Notes: generated by a model from the sequence alone, not told the origin. Positions 1 to 12,129 are shown, counted from the stretch's first letter. The stretch is 64,000 nucleotides of DNA from Reticulascus tulasneorum (GCA_001557505.1 LSAX01000006.1:868001-932000); one strand, 5' to 3'. Translations and numbers: made by a program.

Positions 1-1
1 T

Positions 2-2575
2 GCCGCGGAGGGCCTGCGCGAGCTCAACAACTACCTAAGACGTGAGAAGGAAATCCTTGAAGTTCAATATGATCTTAAGGTTCAAGAATCCAAGCGCTTG
101 CAGCAGCAATTAGAGTACTCTCAGTCGCAGCTCGATGAGGCACGCCTCAGGCTAGACCAGGAAAGAAGATCGCAGGCTGAAAGCGGTCAGGCCTCCATCG
201 CTCACAAAGACTTGATGGACAAGCTCAACGAATTAAATCTGTATCGGGAAGCCAGTGCCACACTGCGGAACGAGCTAGCTCAAGCCAAGTCGCAACTTGC
301 CGAGAAGAACGCAAAGATTGACGAGCTGGAAGGCAAGGTCCAGCCACTTGAGGCCAAGATCGAGGAGTTGCAGACGCAGCAGGGCTTCTTGCAGGAAGAG
401 CTAAAGCAAATCCAAGAAGACCGTGATAGGTGGCAGAAGCGAACAGAGGGTATACTTACTAAGTATGGCCGTGTCGATCCCGCCGAAATGGAGCAGCTCA
501 AGCAAACCATCGAAAGCCTTGAGAAGGAACGCGACGCGCTCAAGCAATCTGAGGAGCCACTCAAAGCGAAGGTAGAGGAAGTCCAACAAGCCCTGGAGAC
601 CGAGCGGGCGAACTGGGTAGCGACACGGCAAAAGATCGAGATCCAGTTCAAGGAGCGGTCAAGGAAGATCACTGGCGACCGCAACGATGCCCTTACGCAG
701 AAGAATCAGCTGCAAGAGCAGCTCGATGCCTCAAAGACGCAGCTTGAGGCTACGCATCAAGAGTTGGAAAGTACCAAACAGCAGAGCTCCATCATGGAAC
801 AACAAGTTCAGAGCTTCCAGCAGCAAGTGGAGAGGTTGAGGCAGGAGGCTCAGGTGAACCAGGCCGGCAATCAGCCAGCAACGGATACATCCGCCTCTGT
901 TTCTACGGAAGTTGCGACACTTTTGGAACAACAGCTGACGGCGATTCGACAACAGCTCGATGCTATTACAGTCGAGAAGACGGCTGCCGAGCGAGAATTG
1001 GAGAGTCTAAGGTCTCAACTTCAAACTGTGGTCTCAGAAAGAGATCACGCTCTACAAAACGCCCAGCAAGCTCTTCGACCCGAAAGTACAGAGCCCGGCG
1101 AAGTCACAATGCAAAACGGCTCTGGCGGACTTTCTGACGCAGATCGCAAACTCCTCGAGGAGAAGATCGCGGCTGCTGAAGCCAAGGCTGTCGAAGCCGA
1201 GAGGAAAGCTCAGGAGGTTGAAGCCACAATTAACCAAACGATCAAAGAACGGTCCGATAAGATGAGGAATGCTCTTAATGAGAAGCTAAAAGACAGCCGG
1301 GCAAAGATTGAGTCTGACCTCAAGACAAAATTGGAGGACGAGTTCAAGACGAGACTTGAGCAAGCGCGAGTCATTTGGAATGTCGAGAACCCACCAGCAC
1401 CGGCAGCTCAATCCACCGTCCAACCAGCCCAACCCCCTGCCACACCTGTGAAGCAGCAGGATGCCGAGCAGCCGCCTGGCACGCCTACATCGACCACGCC
1501 GGCAGACTTGTCTCAACTCCCTGATAACGAGGTTCGCAAACTCTTGGCCACAAACCCGACTGTGCGGAACATTATGACTTCCAATCTGAAGAAGAGAGTG
1601 GAAACGGAACTTGCCAAAGCTAAGGCGGAACTGGAGCAGAGCCAAAAGACCGAAAACGAGCAGAGGGTTGCGGTTGCCCGAGAAGAGGGGCAAATGCTTG
1701 CCCAACAAAAATCTAAGCTCATGTTGAATATGGCTGAGAACAAGTTCCGAGCGGCTAATGCCAAGATTGAGGTCGTAGCTGCTGCTGCGACTGAAACTCC
1801 AGAACGGCCAGTTGGGGAAGTATGGGAGGTGGCGAAGAATGCCAAACCAGCACCGCTACCGCAACAGACTATTGCTCGGCCGGCTCCTAACGCACAGGCA
1901 AACGCCAGTCTTCCTGCCACTGTAACTCCGTCGTCGCCTGCTGTTCCCGCTGTCTCAGCTGCGTCCAAGGCTGGTAAGTCAGCACTAAACCAAAGCATCC
2001 CACCTTATGTTGCGTCTCCTCACACCAAGCCAGCCCCCAGTGCCTTGAACTCAGCATCTAGCGATTTGCAAACTACGCAGCCAGTTGCAAGTGGAATACC
2101 ACAGCTGAATCGACCCGCAGCCGCAGCTACTGCGACGACCGCCCCTCCAGCTAGCAATCCTTTCGCCCCCAGCGAACCAACAACAGCTTCGGCACCGAAT
2201 CCTTTTGCAGCGAGTGCGAATGCTAATACTGCCGCAAATCCATTCGCACAAGCCACCACCAATGCTCAACCGCAACAGCAACAGAGGACAAGCAGCATTC
2301 CAATCCCCGGTGCAAGAGGTGGCGCAGCCAGCCGTGGACGAGGTACATATGTCCCTCCTCAGGGCAATAGGGTCTCTACTGGCGGGCCAAATGAAAGGGG
2401 TGGCTTTGGAGGGAACTCGGATCGCGGCCGAGGCGGACATGGTGGACGTGGGCGAGGTGGACATGGTCCAGGAGGGTTAAACCCGGGTGTCAGTGATTTC
2501 CAACCCGGAAACAAGAGACCCAGAGGAGACTCGGAGATCGGTGGAGGTGCAAAGAGAGCCAGAGGCAATCACTAG
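2..2575 (+). CDS. MLP1: Nuclear pore basket protein Mlp1/TPR, C-terminal part (5' end outside window)
   Basis: The frame is open from base 2, so only the last 857 residues of a much longer protein (fungal Mlp1/TPR is usually around 2000) are seen. Roughly the first 430 visible residues are heptad-rich coiled coil with many Gln, Glu and Lys, beginning with the LRREKEILEVQY-type segment that I recognise from TPR/Mlp. A Pro/Ala/Thr-rich stretch follows, then another short coiled coil around KKRVETELAKAKAELEQ, then a low-complexity tail with three NPF motifs (NPFAP, NPFAA, NPFAQ). The end is an RGG region (RGRGGHGGRGRGGHG) and a basic, NLS-like KRPRGDSEIGGGAKRARG. The known role of the family is the nuclear-basket filament that anchors mRNA export and quality-control factors. 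No intron is seen in this part. The identification rests on coiled-coil pattern and recalled family similarity. Confidence 0.85.
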   Translation, partial: AAEGLRELNNYLRREKEILEVQYDLKVQESKRLQQQLEYSQSQLDEARLRLDQERRSQAESGQASIAHKDLMDKLNELNLYREASATLRNELAQAKSQLAEKNAKIDELEGKVQPLEAKIEELQTQQGFLQEELKQIQEDRDRWQKRTEGILTKYGRVDPAEMEQLKQTIESLEKERDALKQSEEPLKAKVEEVQQALETERANWVATRQKIEIQFKERSRKITGDRNDALTQKNQLQEQLDASKTQLEATHQELESTKQQSSIMEQQVQSFQQQVERLRQEAQVNQAGNQPATDTSASVSTEVATLLEQQLTAIRQQLDAITVEKTAAERELESLRSQLQTVVSERDHALQNAQQALRPESTEPGEVTMQNGSGGLSDADRKLLEEKIAAAEAKAVEAERKAQEVEATINQTIKERSDKMRNALNEKLKDSRAKIESDLKTKLEDEFKTRLEQARVIWNVENPPAPAAQSTVQPAQPPATPVKQQDAEQPPGTPTSTTPADLSQLPDNEVRKLLATNPTVRNIMTSNLKKRVETELAKAKAELEQSQKTENEQRVAVAREEGQMLAQQKSKLMLNMAENKFRAANAKIEVVAAAATETPERPVGEVWEVAKNAKPAPLPQQTIARPAPNAQANASLPATVTPSSPAVPAVSAASKAGKSALNQSIPPYVASPHTKPAPSALNSASSDLQTTQPVASGIPQLNRPAAAATATTAPPASNPFAPSEPTTASAPNPFAASANANTAANPFAQATTNAQPQQQQRTSSIPIPGARGGAASRGRGTYVPPQGNRVSTGGPNERGGFGGNSDRGRGGHGGRGRGGHGPGGLNPGVSDFQPGNKRPRGDSEIGGGAKRARGNH

Positions 2576-3625
2576 GGAAAGACACCCTGAATTTATTTGC
2601 ATGGATGGGCATTTTGGAAGCTGCCTGCTTGTATTGATATGTTAAAAGGAAGGGGAGTGGATACGGCCAAGGACAAAACCAAAGCAGACTTGTAGTAGTC
2701 CGCCTTTGTACTGTTAGGACATTTGACGAATGTTATTTCTTTGAGTCCATGAACATAGGACTGCTCTGTTCTCACACCATTCATGATCATCCTATCATGC
2801 TTTCGGCGACGGCAACGACTTGGCATACTCTTCACCCACCGCCGCCGATGTGCTTGCATCGGCTGGGTTTAGATTTGGCCATGATGTGGGCGTCGTCGAA
2901 TGTGATACTGTGCCTTGGAGTGATGGAGGTTATCAGGGGAAGGGATGCTGTGTCATGGCATGTGATGGTTTACTGGCTTCCTAAGATACAGATATCAAAT
3001 ACTTGACTGCCACTAAAGGAGGAGTAGATACAGATGGCAAGGGACTTTGATCGTCCAGATTCTAAAAAGCCACGCTGTTGGGCCATATGTACGTGTCAAC
3101 AGTACATATACAAACGGCGGGCGCAATAAGGCTGCATGGCTTCTAGAAGTTCATCCTGTTCGACAACAGCCACAACCTTGTTAGCTTCGGTTGACCATGA
3201 GGTTCTCCAAACCAGGTGGTGGGTCTTTGGCTTGATTGTCTGACATGATACAATTTTCCCCAGTTCTTGTCCCAAGCTCACAAATGGTAAAATATCCCGT
3301 TTGATGGCAGCTTACCCAGGCAGTTCTGAGATCTTGGCAAGCGCCACACTACCAATCGGGGTGATTGGCGTTCCTGGGTCATTCAGCTGCTCGGTTCACG
3401 AGGCTATCGATTGGCCACTACCTGGATCTAGCCCAACTGGGAATATGAATATTGACAGGCATCTTGGTCGAGACCGACCGAGAGTTTTGGCAGGCCGTTG
3501 GTGGCGAGGCTGCATGTTATGTGTGGTGGAATACTTAACTCGAGAGTATGGCCTCACTTTGAGGGTTTTCCGGTCGATGCTGTTGGTCACGTCTACCCAT
3601 CGACTGGGCTGTCAGACTCATAGTC
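2576..3625. other. Intergenic, no gene seen
   Basis: Contains the 3' flank of the Mlp1/TPR gene and the 5' flank of the membrane-protein gene starting at 3626. Open frames here are short, start without context and show no protein-like composition. Confidence 0.6.
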
Positions 3626-5569
3626 ATGGCGACCTACCACCAGGCACAAATGTATAATCCCGGCTACGATGAATCGCGGACGTCCTACTTCTCTGGCGTT
3701 GGAGAAAGTGTGTCGGGCTACATGTCTCCCGCGAAAGCCACCCAAGTCCACGTCTCTGGAATCTCGACTAACAATATGTTACCACCGAAACAGCTCAGTA
3801 AACTGGGCCGAAAATGGGTCACCCTACGATTGGTTGCGGTTGTCCTTGTGTCATGCATTGTGCTCACCGGGGCCATCATGTACGGTGTGACCGGCTGGTT
3901 TGGGGCAACCAGGCGGACGATGGAGATTACCGATGATCTCTGCGACAGGGAGGCGGCATCGAGAGCAGAGCAGAATTTTCTGATTGACGCCCGTTTTGGT
4001 GGGAGTCTCTCCTTCGCTGAAGCGAAGATGATTGACATTGCATGGGATCTCGTCGTGGGACAGGGAGGGCGATTCCTCCATGCATGGATCCTCTACCGAT
4101 TCGTGATCGCCGATGCGCTGACTTGGACGATGGAACACTCGGCCGTGCCCTATCACTACTACGTCAACCTATCCTTTTCGACGGTGTCGTTCACAGCCCT
4201 CTGGTCGCTGGCCAAGATGCTGGCCAGGCGGCCCAAGGTCAGGACCATATTGTCCACGCTCTGGATGGTGTACGCCATCTCGTACACGCTTGCGTTCGCA
4301 ACGTACTGGAGTGCAGCAACAGGTTACTTGGCGCCAAGTACCCGCTTTTATACCATGCCGGATGGGACGTTGGCACCAATTGACTCTTCCGCCCTGAACC
4401 TTTGCTGGGTGCTGGATGGCGAGCGACTTGGGCTGGAGGCCGACCACATCGAGCCGGGCCCGACATTGAAAACCCTGTACGACTTACAGGTGACGAGACA
4501 CACGGGATTCGACTTTTCGTCTTCGACAAGCGACGTCTGGTGGAATATAGATGCGGAAACTGACCCAAATGTCGAGCTCTCAGACGGTTTTCGAAACGTC
4601 TACGCCTGTATGTAACCACTCCGGCTGCCCTCAGAAGCGTGAGCTGACATTGTATGCTTCCCAGATGCCAAAGCCGTTCGTGACATCCAATTCTACCTCA
4701 ACCACACAGGTGCGGCCAAGTCATACTACGATACCGTCCTGACGGGGCAGCCTCTTTCTATAGTGTACAATATGACAGAAGACGATGATTATGGGCTTCA
4801 AGCCGACGACGATTCCCCACCCGACAGTCACCCGGCCAAGAATCCTCCATCTGGGCTCCCTCTCGTACTCAAGGGCTGGCAGTACACTGGCATCGACCAA
4901 GAATTTGAAGAAGGCATCGAGCTAGTAACCGACTACCTCACTTGGGACATCCTCGCGTACCACGCTACTTTCAATCTAGACACAACTGTCAAGCCCGGCC
5001 CCGGCATAGTTCCCTACAACTCCACATTTTGGTACTCCGACCGCTCACTCGCCCTGTCCGCCCCATTCCTCGATATTGGCAAGGGCTGCAGCGGCCACAG
5101 CAACTACTACACCTCCCTCGGCTCCTGCGTCTGCTACCGCGGCGAGCCAATCCCCACGGACTGGTACAACAACAAGAATCTCGTATGCGTCAACAAGCGC
5201 GGCTATGCCTGGGGCTTTTCGAGCTTCCTCGCGCTCCTGGGCCTCATCTTCGAGGCCATTTGGGCCATCGGGTGCTGTGGGGTGTGGTTCGACGCGCAGG
5301 TGAATAGCGAGTTGGTCAAATACCGACGGCTGGGGGCGGGCACGCTGCGAAACGTGCTGGACCTGGCGGAGGCGGTGAACCGAGACCTTGGGGGCTATAC
5401 GTGTGCTTATTCTGACGGGGAGCTGGAGAAGGAGTTGGATAAGTGCGACGAGGTAGGATATTCGGTGGAGGACCGGGGTGGAGTCTCACACATCGGGGTT
5501 GTGCCAGAGGGTTTACGGGAGAGGCCGGCGATACACTATGGGAGACTCTATGGCGGTTGCAGAGGTTAG
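3626..5569 (+). CDS. Uncharacterised polytopic membrane protein, paralogue A of an inverted pair
   Basis: Spliced model 3626..4607, 4665..5569, 628 residues. The intron (57 bp) has GTATGT donor and CCCAG acceptor and splits a Tyr codon after its first base. Visible features: a hydrophobic segment near residues 60-85 (LRLVAVVLVSCIVLTGAIMY), a soluble stretch with FAEAKMIDIAWDLVVGQGG, further membrane segments around FSTVSFTALWSLAKM and LWMVYAISYTLAFATYW, a long probably extracytoplasmic region with N-glycosylation sequons and paired Cys, and a last membrane segment (FLALLGLIFEAIWAIGCCG). This belongs to a family common in moulds with no known function; I recognise the FxxAKxIDIxWD motif as its mark. 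The neighbouring gene on the opposite strand is a paralogue with the same layout, almost the same length and its first intron at the matching place and phase. Confidence 0.8.
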
Positions 5570-5858
5570 TTCTTGATAAAAACTTCAAGTTCCGAACAAC
5601 AATGAATGAATCGACGATTTACGTACAATGTGGGGAAAACTGCAGCCTTGCTTGTATGTCAAAGGCTGTTTGATGGGCCGGCATGTCCTGGACATCCAGC
5701 TAGAGTGGTTTGGTTCTTGCGTGCATTCGATGTACCATATCCGCTGGCACAGTTCGATTGCCAGAAATGAATCGGCGATATACTCTTTTCCCAAGCGCAG
5801 CGTAGAGCCTCTTCCCACGATCTCAAATCGCGGGCGTGACTGGAGCCAAAGTCTAATG

Positions 5859-7870
5859 CTACTCGTTTAGAGTAAGGATTGGCAAGCCCACTGTCAATCC
5901 AGCGATTGTCCCGACAAAGAGCATCATCAGCCTGCTTCTGGCCGTCCGTCCCGCGATCAGACCGAGCATCATTGCAACCGTAATAAACGAGAATATGAAA
6001 GGTACGAAAGCGAAACAGACCACTCCACAGCAGAATCCAAAAAACCACCATTTCTCTCTCTTGAGCCACTGCAAGAAGCCATGGCGGAAGGTGAATCCGG
6101 GGTCGGCGAGCTTCTTCTCCTTGAACGAGACGGACCCGCCCCGTAGGCGTCTACGGATCTGCCGTTTGAGCTGGTGGTCTGTAAGGCTCCTCGGGTTGAT
6201 GTCGTTCTCCTTAAGCTCTTGGGCCATGGCATTTGCCATCTCAATGACGCATCTCCATCCGCGGGGTACCTCTGGTTCGTCTTGCAGAGGGAGTTTGAGA
6301 TGGGCTTTGAGCCACATGATATATATGCCGCAGGTCCATATATACAGGAACACGAGGCCGAGGAAAGCCTGGATGTAAGAGAAGCCCCACTGATATAGTG
6401 AAGCGCCGTTTCCCTAGGAGTGTTCTGGTCAGTAACCACATTCTGGTAACTTGGCAGTCGCTTATCTATCGGTACATACATCCTGGAGTGACGGGCAGCT
6501 TCCATGGCTCTGGATATAGCTCAGCATGTATATCTGATCGGACATGATCCAAGCCGTCTGCGACGAGTTGCGGAAAGGGTCGCGGCCTGTCAAAGGATCG
6601 ATCCAGCCGCCCATATCTGGTAGATAAAATGCAGATATGTTAAGTGCAGGGGGTGCCAAGTATGTGCCATTGAATCGGGTGGCTGTGTCGTTCCGCCCCC
6701 AGAAGCCGTATGTGGTGGTGTCTAGTGGTTCCAATTAGTAGGCATTCGTGGAAATGGGCCGACATATTATAGCACACAGTTAGTTACCACATCCAAAAGA
6801 CACCCATAATCCTCTGCTCTGGGCTCTTTGTAACCACAATCGTCATATGAAATGTCAAATTGCGATTTATCGTCCTCCTCGTAGCTGACCATGTAATTAT
6901 CTACCAATCTAGTCAGTATCATCCCATAGCTGATGTCTTTGGGTTGGGAGGTCTTACAAGTGCTTAGGCTGGCATTCTGGAAAGGCATGGCAAAGTCCGC
7001 AGTCTTGTTGATTCTCTCGCCATCGTGAATGACATATGCAAGTAATCGAAAGTTGGAGAACGGAACCAGGTTGCCATCAAAGTCTTGGACGAAATCCGCG
7101 TTGTTTGTAGTGTATCCAGTCATGGCGCTGGCGAGGGTTGGGAAGGCAAGGACATAGGTCATAGTCACGATGATGAATGTCATAGCCACCTTAGAGTGAA
7201 GGCCACGACCACGGACGAATTCGCGAACGAGATGGAACATGGACACCAGCGAAGGCTCCTGGTGCAAGAAAATAATCCAGAACGTCCTGTAAGCGACGGG
7301 TGCAGCGACCATGGCGGTCGCGATGTAATAAGAGAACACATGCCATGAGGCCAGGGCCAGAATGGACTGCCCGACTCGCCCTACGATCTTGGCACGAAAA
7401 TGAGTCAACATCACTCCAGAATGGCCAGATATACCGGGAAACCCTACCACATCCCAAATGATGTCAATCACCTTGGCAGCAGTAAAAGACAGATTTCCGA
7501 ATCCGATCGTTATCTGGAAGAAGCCGGTGGATGACCAGTGATTGTAGCTACCCAAAATCGGGCTAAAGTTGCTATCAGGCTGACATGCTGACTCGCGGAA
7601 CGTCCAGCCATAAGTAGGGTAAAGGGACAGGTAAATGATGGCCGCTAACAGCGCAGCGGCCCAGGAGAAATAGAGAACCGCGCCCCATAACCGAAGCCAT
7701 CTGACAGCCCACAAGTCGTCGAATGCCTCTCGGGAAGCGGCTTTGGATTGCGTCAGGACATACTGCCAGACCTTTTCCTTCCGGGATAACCTTCGGTCGC
7801 TTAACCGGGTGTTGTTGTCGGCGCTTTCCAGGATGAACGGTTCTATAGATGAGGAGTAGGATCGCGCCAT
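5859..7870 (-). CDS. Uncharacterised polytopic membrane protein, paralogue B of an inverted pair
   Basis: Spliced model on the complement: 7870..6778, 6721..6480, 6413..5859, giving 629 residues against 628 in the convergent paralogue. The second intron (66 bp, GTATGT...CTAG) is clear. The first (56 bp) needs a weaker GTGTGC donor, chosen because it alone keeps the frame and matches the phase-1 intron of paralogue A. Shared marks are FTAAKVIDIIWDVVGFPG, a pre-membrane N-terminal tail, a FNGTYLAPPALNISAFYLP-like ectodomain with sequons, and the late membrane segment YQWGFSYIQAFLGLVFLYIW. Paralogue B ends with two more hydrophobic segments after a basic linker (QLKRQIRRRLRGG) that paralogue A lacks. 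Function unknown. The gene ends 290 bp from the end of paralogue A, tail to tail. Confidence 0.78.
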
Positions 7871-10800
7871 CGGGCCCGCATGGTCACTGCAAGCGTCGTG
7901 TTCTGAGAAGTCATGGAGGTTTTACAAGATTCAATTGAGAGAGAGCAGCCACAGATAGATATACGTAGAACGTTGTGGCGCGGGCAGGAAGGATCCAACC
8001 CGAGCGCTTAATGTGTTGGGGGGACCTTGCAGGATCTGTAGCAGTAAAACCTGCCTATGAGAACATTCCCCCTTCGTGTAACATCAGCGCGGATACTGCG
8101 CCTTCCAGTTATGTAGATCCAGTCGATCCCCCCATAACACCTAAGAGATCGACGCTGTGAAAATCCATCGCGAGGCAAAACATAACTTTGGAATTGTGCA
8201 ACACCCTCTCATTACTCCGCACAGAAGCAGAGGAAGCGAAGGCATATAGCCAGTAGTGAGGAGGTACGAACTCTGTACATATTGGTTGGTGTTGGTGTTG
8301 GTGTTGGTGGTTAAAAAGGGGGGCTCAGCACGGGGATGCAATCGTCACGTGATAATAGATAAAGGTGCAAAAGTTGGTTGTTGGAAGTTCGTGGCATCTT
8401 GGCGAGATGATTCGTTCTCCAAAGATGCCGTTCATGAACCCCTTTGGCTTATTATTTGGTGGCATCACGGGACTGAAAACGGCCAGCAGGAACACGAATT
8501 ATCGACTGCCAACTGGCCAGCCCCGTATTCCTTGTGGGCGAGCGAAGCGACGCGGGAATCTGTCGCCTTGCTGAGGAGCACGCCGCGCATATGGTAGACA
8601 TGGGCGGTATTGTGCTTCCCCCACCGTTCGAGAACATCAACAGACACCCTGACTAATGCTAATACCTCGTAGGCTGACTTGGAAAAGCTATCTAGGTGAG
8701 CTTCTCGATGTACTATCAGAGGAACTTGGCATTTTATGTGAGCCATTTCCCGAGCCGACCTGGTGGGACGCAGTGGACTCCCGTGCAGATAAACATGGCC
8801 GCCCAGTCAACGGTAGACTTCATGTCCATGCCTTGTCAAGCACCTCGTCCTCGTATTTAATTCGCACTCACGTGTGACACTCTGAATAGAAATTTGACTA
8901 GACACCTACTTAGGTGATAGCTAAATAAATGCTTGCAGCATCGTGACTCAAAGCCATCAACCCCCGATCACTGCGCCACAGTGGATGGTGCTGGTGCTGG
9001 TGCTGGGGAATGGCGGGGGTGGTGAGGCTCTGAGAGAGAGAGTGTGTACTGCGCTGTACGAATTACCAGTCTCCCGTCCCGTTAGATGAGACAAGATTCC
9101 AGCAGCGTGGCTTGCATGAGGCTTTCAAGGCGTTGGAATGCTTGCTTTCGGGTTGAACGCAGGCTGGACAAGAATAGTCTTGCAATTTTGCCCCCCTCAA
9201 ACACTAGTGGATATGAGGGGAATAGACGAACCAAATCGACGTCGTTTCCCAAAAGAAAGCGAGGGTCCCTCGGGGATGACTTAAGCTGTCGCCGGGGCGG
9301 GTTTAATTTAAACATGATCCCCTGGAATCGGGATCAAATTAAGCGGTGATCCCGCTAAAGCAGCCTGCCAACCACTGCTTATTAGGTGGGTTTCGATTTC
9401 CCGGACCGCCAAACAGGTGCCATTCTAATCGGGAGCCTAACTGCCTTACCTTACCTTACGTAGGTATGTAACGGGCGGGTGATCATCATGACATCGTTTC
9501 TTGTTTTTCTCATTTTTCTATTTAGATCGATCAACAACACGTTTCTGCCTTCATGAACCGTCCCACCCACTTCCCACGTCCGCATAGTCGCATCCGCAAT
9601 GAGGCAGTGCGGTGCTGGGTTGCAGTAGCCTTGCATGCCTTGCCAGCACAAGAACACTGCACTGCAAAATCGGGCACGCCCAAAGAGATGGGCAAACTTT
9701 TGGTCAAGGTGCCGTGCCCCATTTCCATCACACGCAGGTTCAGCCGCATGCAAGATTACTTCGCACCCGCCGTTCATCTCTGAGCACACCCACTCAATGT
9801 CACACAGAAATTTCCCTTGCAGGTGGGCCGGCGCGGGGTTGTCGATCCTCTCGCTCATTTGGCTTTCGCTTGGCTGCTGCTTTGGTTGGGCAGCACTTGT
9901 CTGGGCGGGCAGCTTTGGTGGGCCAGGTTAGCCACCCCCCTTCGCTCGAGTCAAACAGTTCGCGAGTCCAAGGCCAGGCTCCTCCCCGTCAACCTCGGAT
10001 GCGCGAAGCCTAGATTGCTCCCTTGCTCCCGTTCAACATGTTTGTCTCTCGGCAGTATGAGCAAACACATCTGCCTGCTGCGGCATGACTCCAGCAGAGT
10101 CCAGAAGCCTGGACATCTCCCATCCACGGGGTCCAACGGAACCAAGGCCGCACCCCGGATCGTGACTCGAGGTGGCTGTGCCCCATCCATGGAAACCTAA
10201 TCACAACCGCAAAACCTGGCGTCCAGTCGCTGACACCACGACTACCAAATATCGACAAGGGGCCCGGGCCAAGCCCACGCCCTATTCGATGCCCGCCAAG
10301 GATCTAGACACGCTAACCCTGCACTTGTTTTGCTGTACAGGCCCCAGCCGCAATATCGGGTTTGAATTAGTGGCGTCAATCCCTTCTGCTTTTTCATCGC
10401 GGAAATCCATTGCTCCGATTTTGGGGTAAGCAAACGGTCGGGAGCGGCGTCGCAAATGGGCAAGATATCCGGTTCGTTCCTTCTGTCTTCCTTTGAGCTC
10501 TGTCACTGGCAGTTCCTGGGCTCGACAAAGAGATTGCCAGAAATGACGCTGCCCAGGTGGTCCAGCCGAGGCAGATCGTCCAGGCAGGGCGGTGGGTGTA
10601 AGTACAAATCGCTCTCCCGGGAGACGTACCCAGGCCAAGCGACCAGGCACTACTCCTCACCGCATGTCAGTCAGGATTGAGAGGAACCTAGTCCAGCAAG
10701 CTGCGCGTCGAAAATGTGTGTCAACGTGGGAAAAAGAGAGATATTTTTGGTGGCGTTACTGCAGCATTAGCTCCATCATAGCTTCCCATTGCAAGGCTCT

Positions 10801-11118
10801 CCAGTTCCCGGGGCTGAAATATGCCTCGTCCAAGTCCTTCATTCGCTGCCTATGACCGCCTCCATTACGCTAATTGACGCCATCCAGTGGGTGGTGCCAG
10901 GGACAGGGCCATAAGGCTCTGGGATGAGTACAACGTTGTACGTGGTAGTCACGTTGATAGTTTTCATTGTTTGCTATTCCTGGACCGGCCCATCGTCCCC
11001 TGGGATACATAAACCGCGACCCCCTCGCGGTTGCGCCGGGGGAGCGCCTTTCTTCAAGCCCTTCTTCTCCTGCTTCCCTTCAGACTCGAGGACCCAGTTC
11101 ATCAAGTCCTCATTCAGA
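7871..11118. other. 3.2-kb intergenic region, no supported gene
   Basis: No open frame here has a convincing start, splice pattern or protein-like composition. It holds simple repeats: a TTGGTG run at 8283-8310, a GGTGCT run at 8986-9006 and an AG run near 9033. The last part (about 10,980-11,118) is the likely 5' leader of the GPI-protein gene, with an AT-rich ATAAACC at about 11,009. A long noncoding transcript cannot be excluded. Confidence 0.5.
8283..8310. repeat. TTGGTG simple-sequence run
   Basis: About four copies of a TTGGTG/TGGTGT hexamer in tandem, in non-coding DNA between the membrane-protein pair and the GPI-protein gene. Confidence 0.8.
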
Positions 11119-12129
11119 ATGCGACAATCAACAGCCACCATCCTCGCGGTGCTGGGCTTGGCCCACGCACAAGGCCAAACGCCAATGAGCAATGGCAAAC
11201 GCGCTCACCAGCCCTTCCTGCTCCCCGGCATTGGCTCTTCCTTCATTTCGATGGGTGCCGCTGCTACCTGTGACTTTGCCGAGCAGCCGTGCGATGGATA
11301 CTGTATCCCGCTCCTTGGAGAGTGCTGCAACACTGGCTCTGGTGGCTGGTGTGACCTCGATAAGTACTGCACCAACGGAGGATGTTGTCCCTTGGGGAAG
11401 ACCTGTACCGGCCCACCTACCGGCTGCGACGACGACCGGGTCTTGTGCAACGGCTACTGCAACCCATTGGGCAGTGTCTGCTGCAGCGACGGCACGTACT
11501 GCGATGCCGGGGAGACTTGCTCGGGCGCTTTCTGCATACCGGCCGGTGGAGGTGGTGGTGGTGGCGGCGGTGGCGGTGGGAGCTGCGACCCCGGCCTGAC
11601 ATCTTGCGGAACGGGCTGCATGCCCTCCGGCCAAGTCTGCTGCTCGACATACTACTGTGATGCTGGCGAGACCTGCGCCGGCGATGGCTTCTGCAACACC
11701 GGAAGCGGCGGCGGCGGCGGTGGTGGCGGCGGCGGCAGCTCCTGCCTACCCAGCCAAGAGGAGTGTGGCGTGGGCTGCATGCCCTTGGGTGACACCTGCT
11801 GCTCGACATACTACTGCCCATCAACCAGCACCTGCGGAAGCAGCTACCTGGCATGCAACAGCGGTGGTGGTGGTGGTGGCGGCGGCGGCGGTGGAGGAGG
11901 TAGTGATGATACCACCAGCACCACCACCACAACTACCAGACGACGAACAACAACAACCACCACCTCAGAAGAGGAGACGACGACCTCGGAGACCACCACA
12001 TCCGATTTCTTCCCCTTCACCACCTCAACAGACCTCCCTACCTTCACGCCGCCGAGCAAGGCGAACCGCCACATCGACGGCGCCGCCCTCATGGCCGGCC
12101 TGATGGCCGTCGCACCCCTCGTGCTTTGA
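11119..12129 (+). CDS. Secreted, probably GPI-anchored protein with four Cys-rich modules on polyglycine linkers
   Basis: 336 residues, no intron. I start at 11119 (MRQSTATILAVLGLAHAQG) because this gives a clean signal peptide; an in-frame ATG at 10924 would add 65 residues ending in basic and Pro-rich sequence. The mature chain has four cysteine-rich modules. Modules 2-4 are close copies with the pattern CxxxxxxCxxxCxPxGxxCCSxxYC...TC...C. Modules 2/3, 3/4 and 4/tail are separated by runs of about 10-13 Gly encoded by GGT/GGC repeats. A Thr/Ser-rich stalk with TTTTTRRRTTTTT follows, then a terminal hydrophobic segment (GAALMAGLMAVAPLVL) after a small-residue site, as in GPI-anchor signals. 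Likely site: plasma membrane or wall. The Cys pattern recalls granulin-like or chitin-binding modules, but I cannot assign it. No enzymatic residues seen. Confidence 0.8.
   Translation: MRQSTATILAVLGLAHAQGQTPMSNGKRAHQPFLLPGIGSSFISMGAAATCDFAEQPCDGYCIPLLGECCNTGSGGWCDLDKYCTNGGCCPLGKTCTGPPTGCDDDRVLCNGYCNPLGSVCCSDGTYCDAGETCSGAFCIPAGGGGGGGGGGGGSCDPGLTSCGTGCMPSGQVCCSTYYCDAGETCAGDGFCNTGSGGGGGGGGGGSSCLPSQEECGVGCMPLGDTCCSTYYCPSTSTCGSSYLACNSGGGGGGGGGGGGGSDDTTSTTTTTTRRRTTTTTTSEEETTTSETTTSDFFPFTTSTDLPTFTPPSKANRHIDGAALMAGLMAVAPLVL

Noticed and set aside
6903..6954. Possible extra intron in paralogue B (GTAAGA...CTAG)
   Set aside because: Removing it brings an in-frame stop; reading through keeps the frame and the length of paralogue A.
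10924..11118. N-terminal extension of the GPI-protein gene from an earlier ATG
   Set aside because: It would put a basic, Pro-rich stretch before a clear signal peptide; more likely 5' leader.
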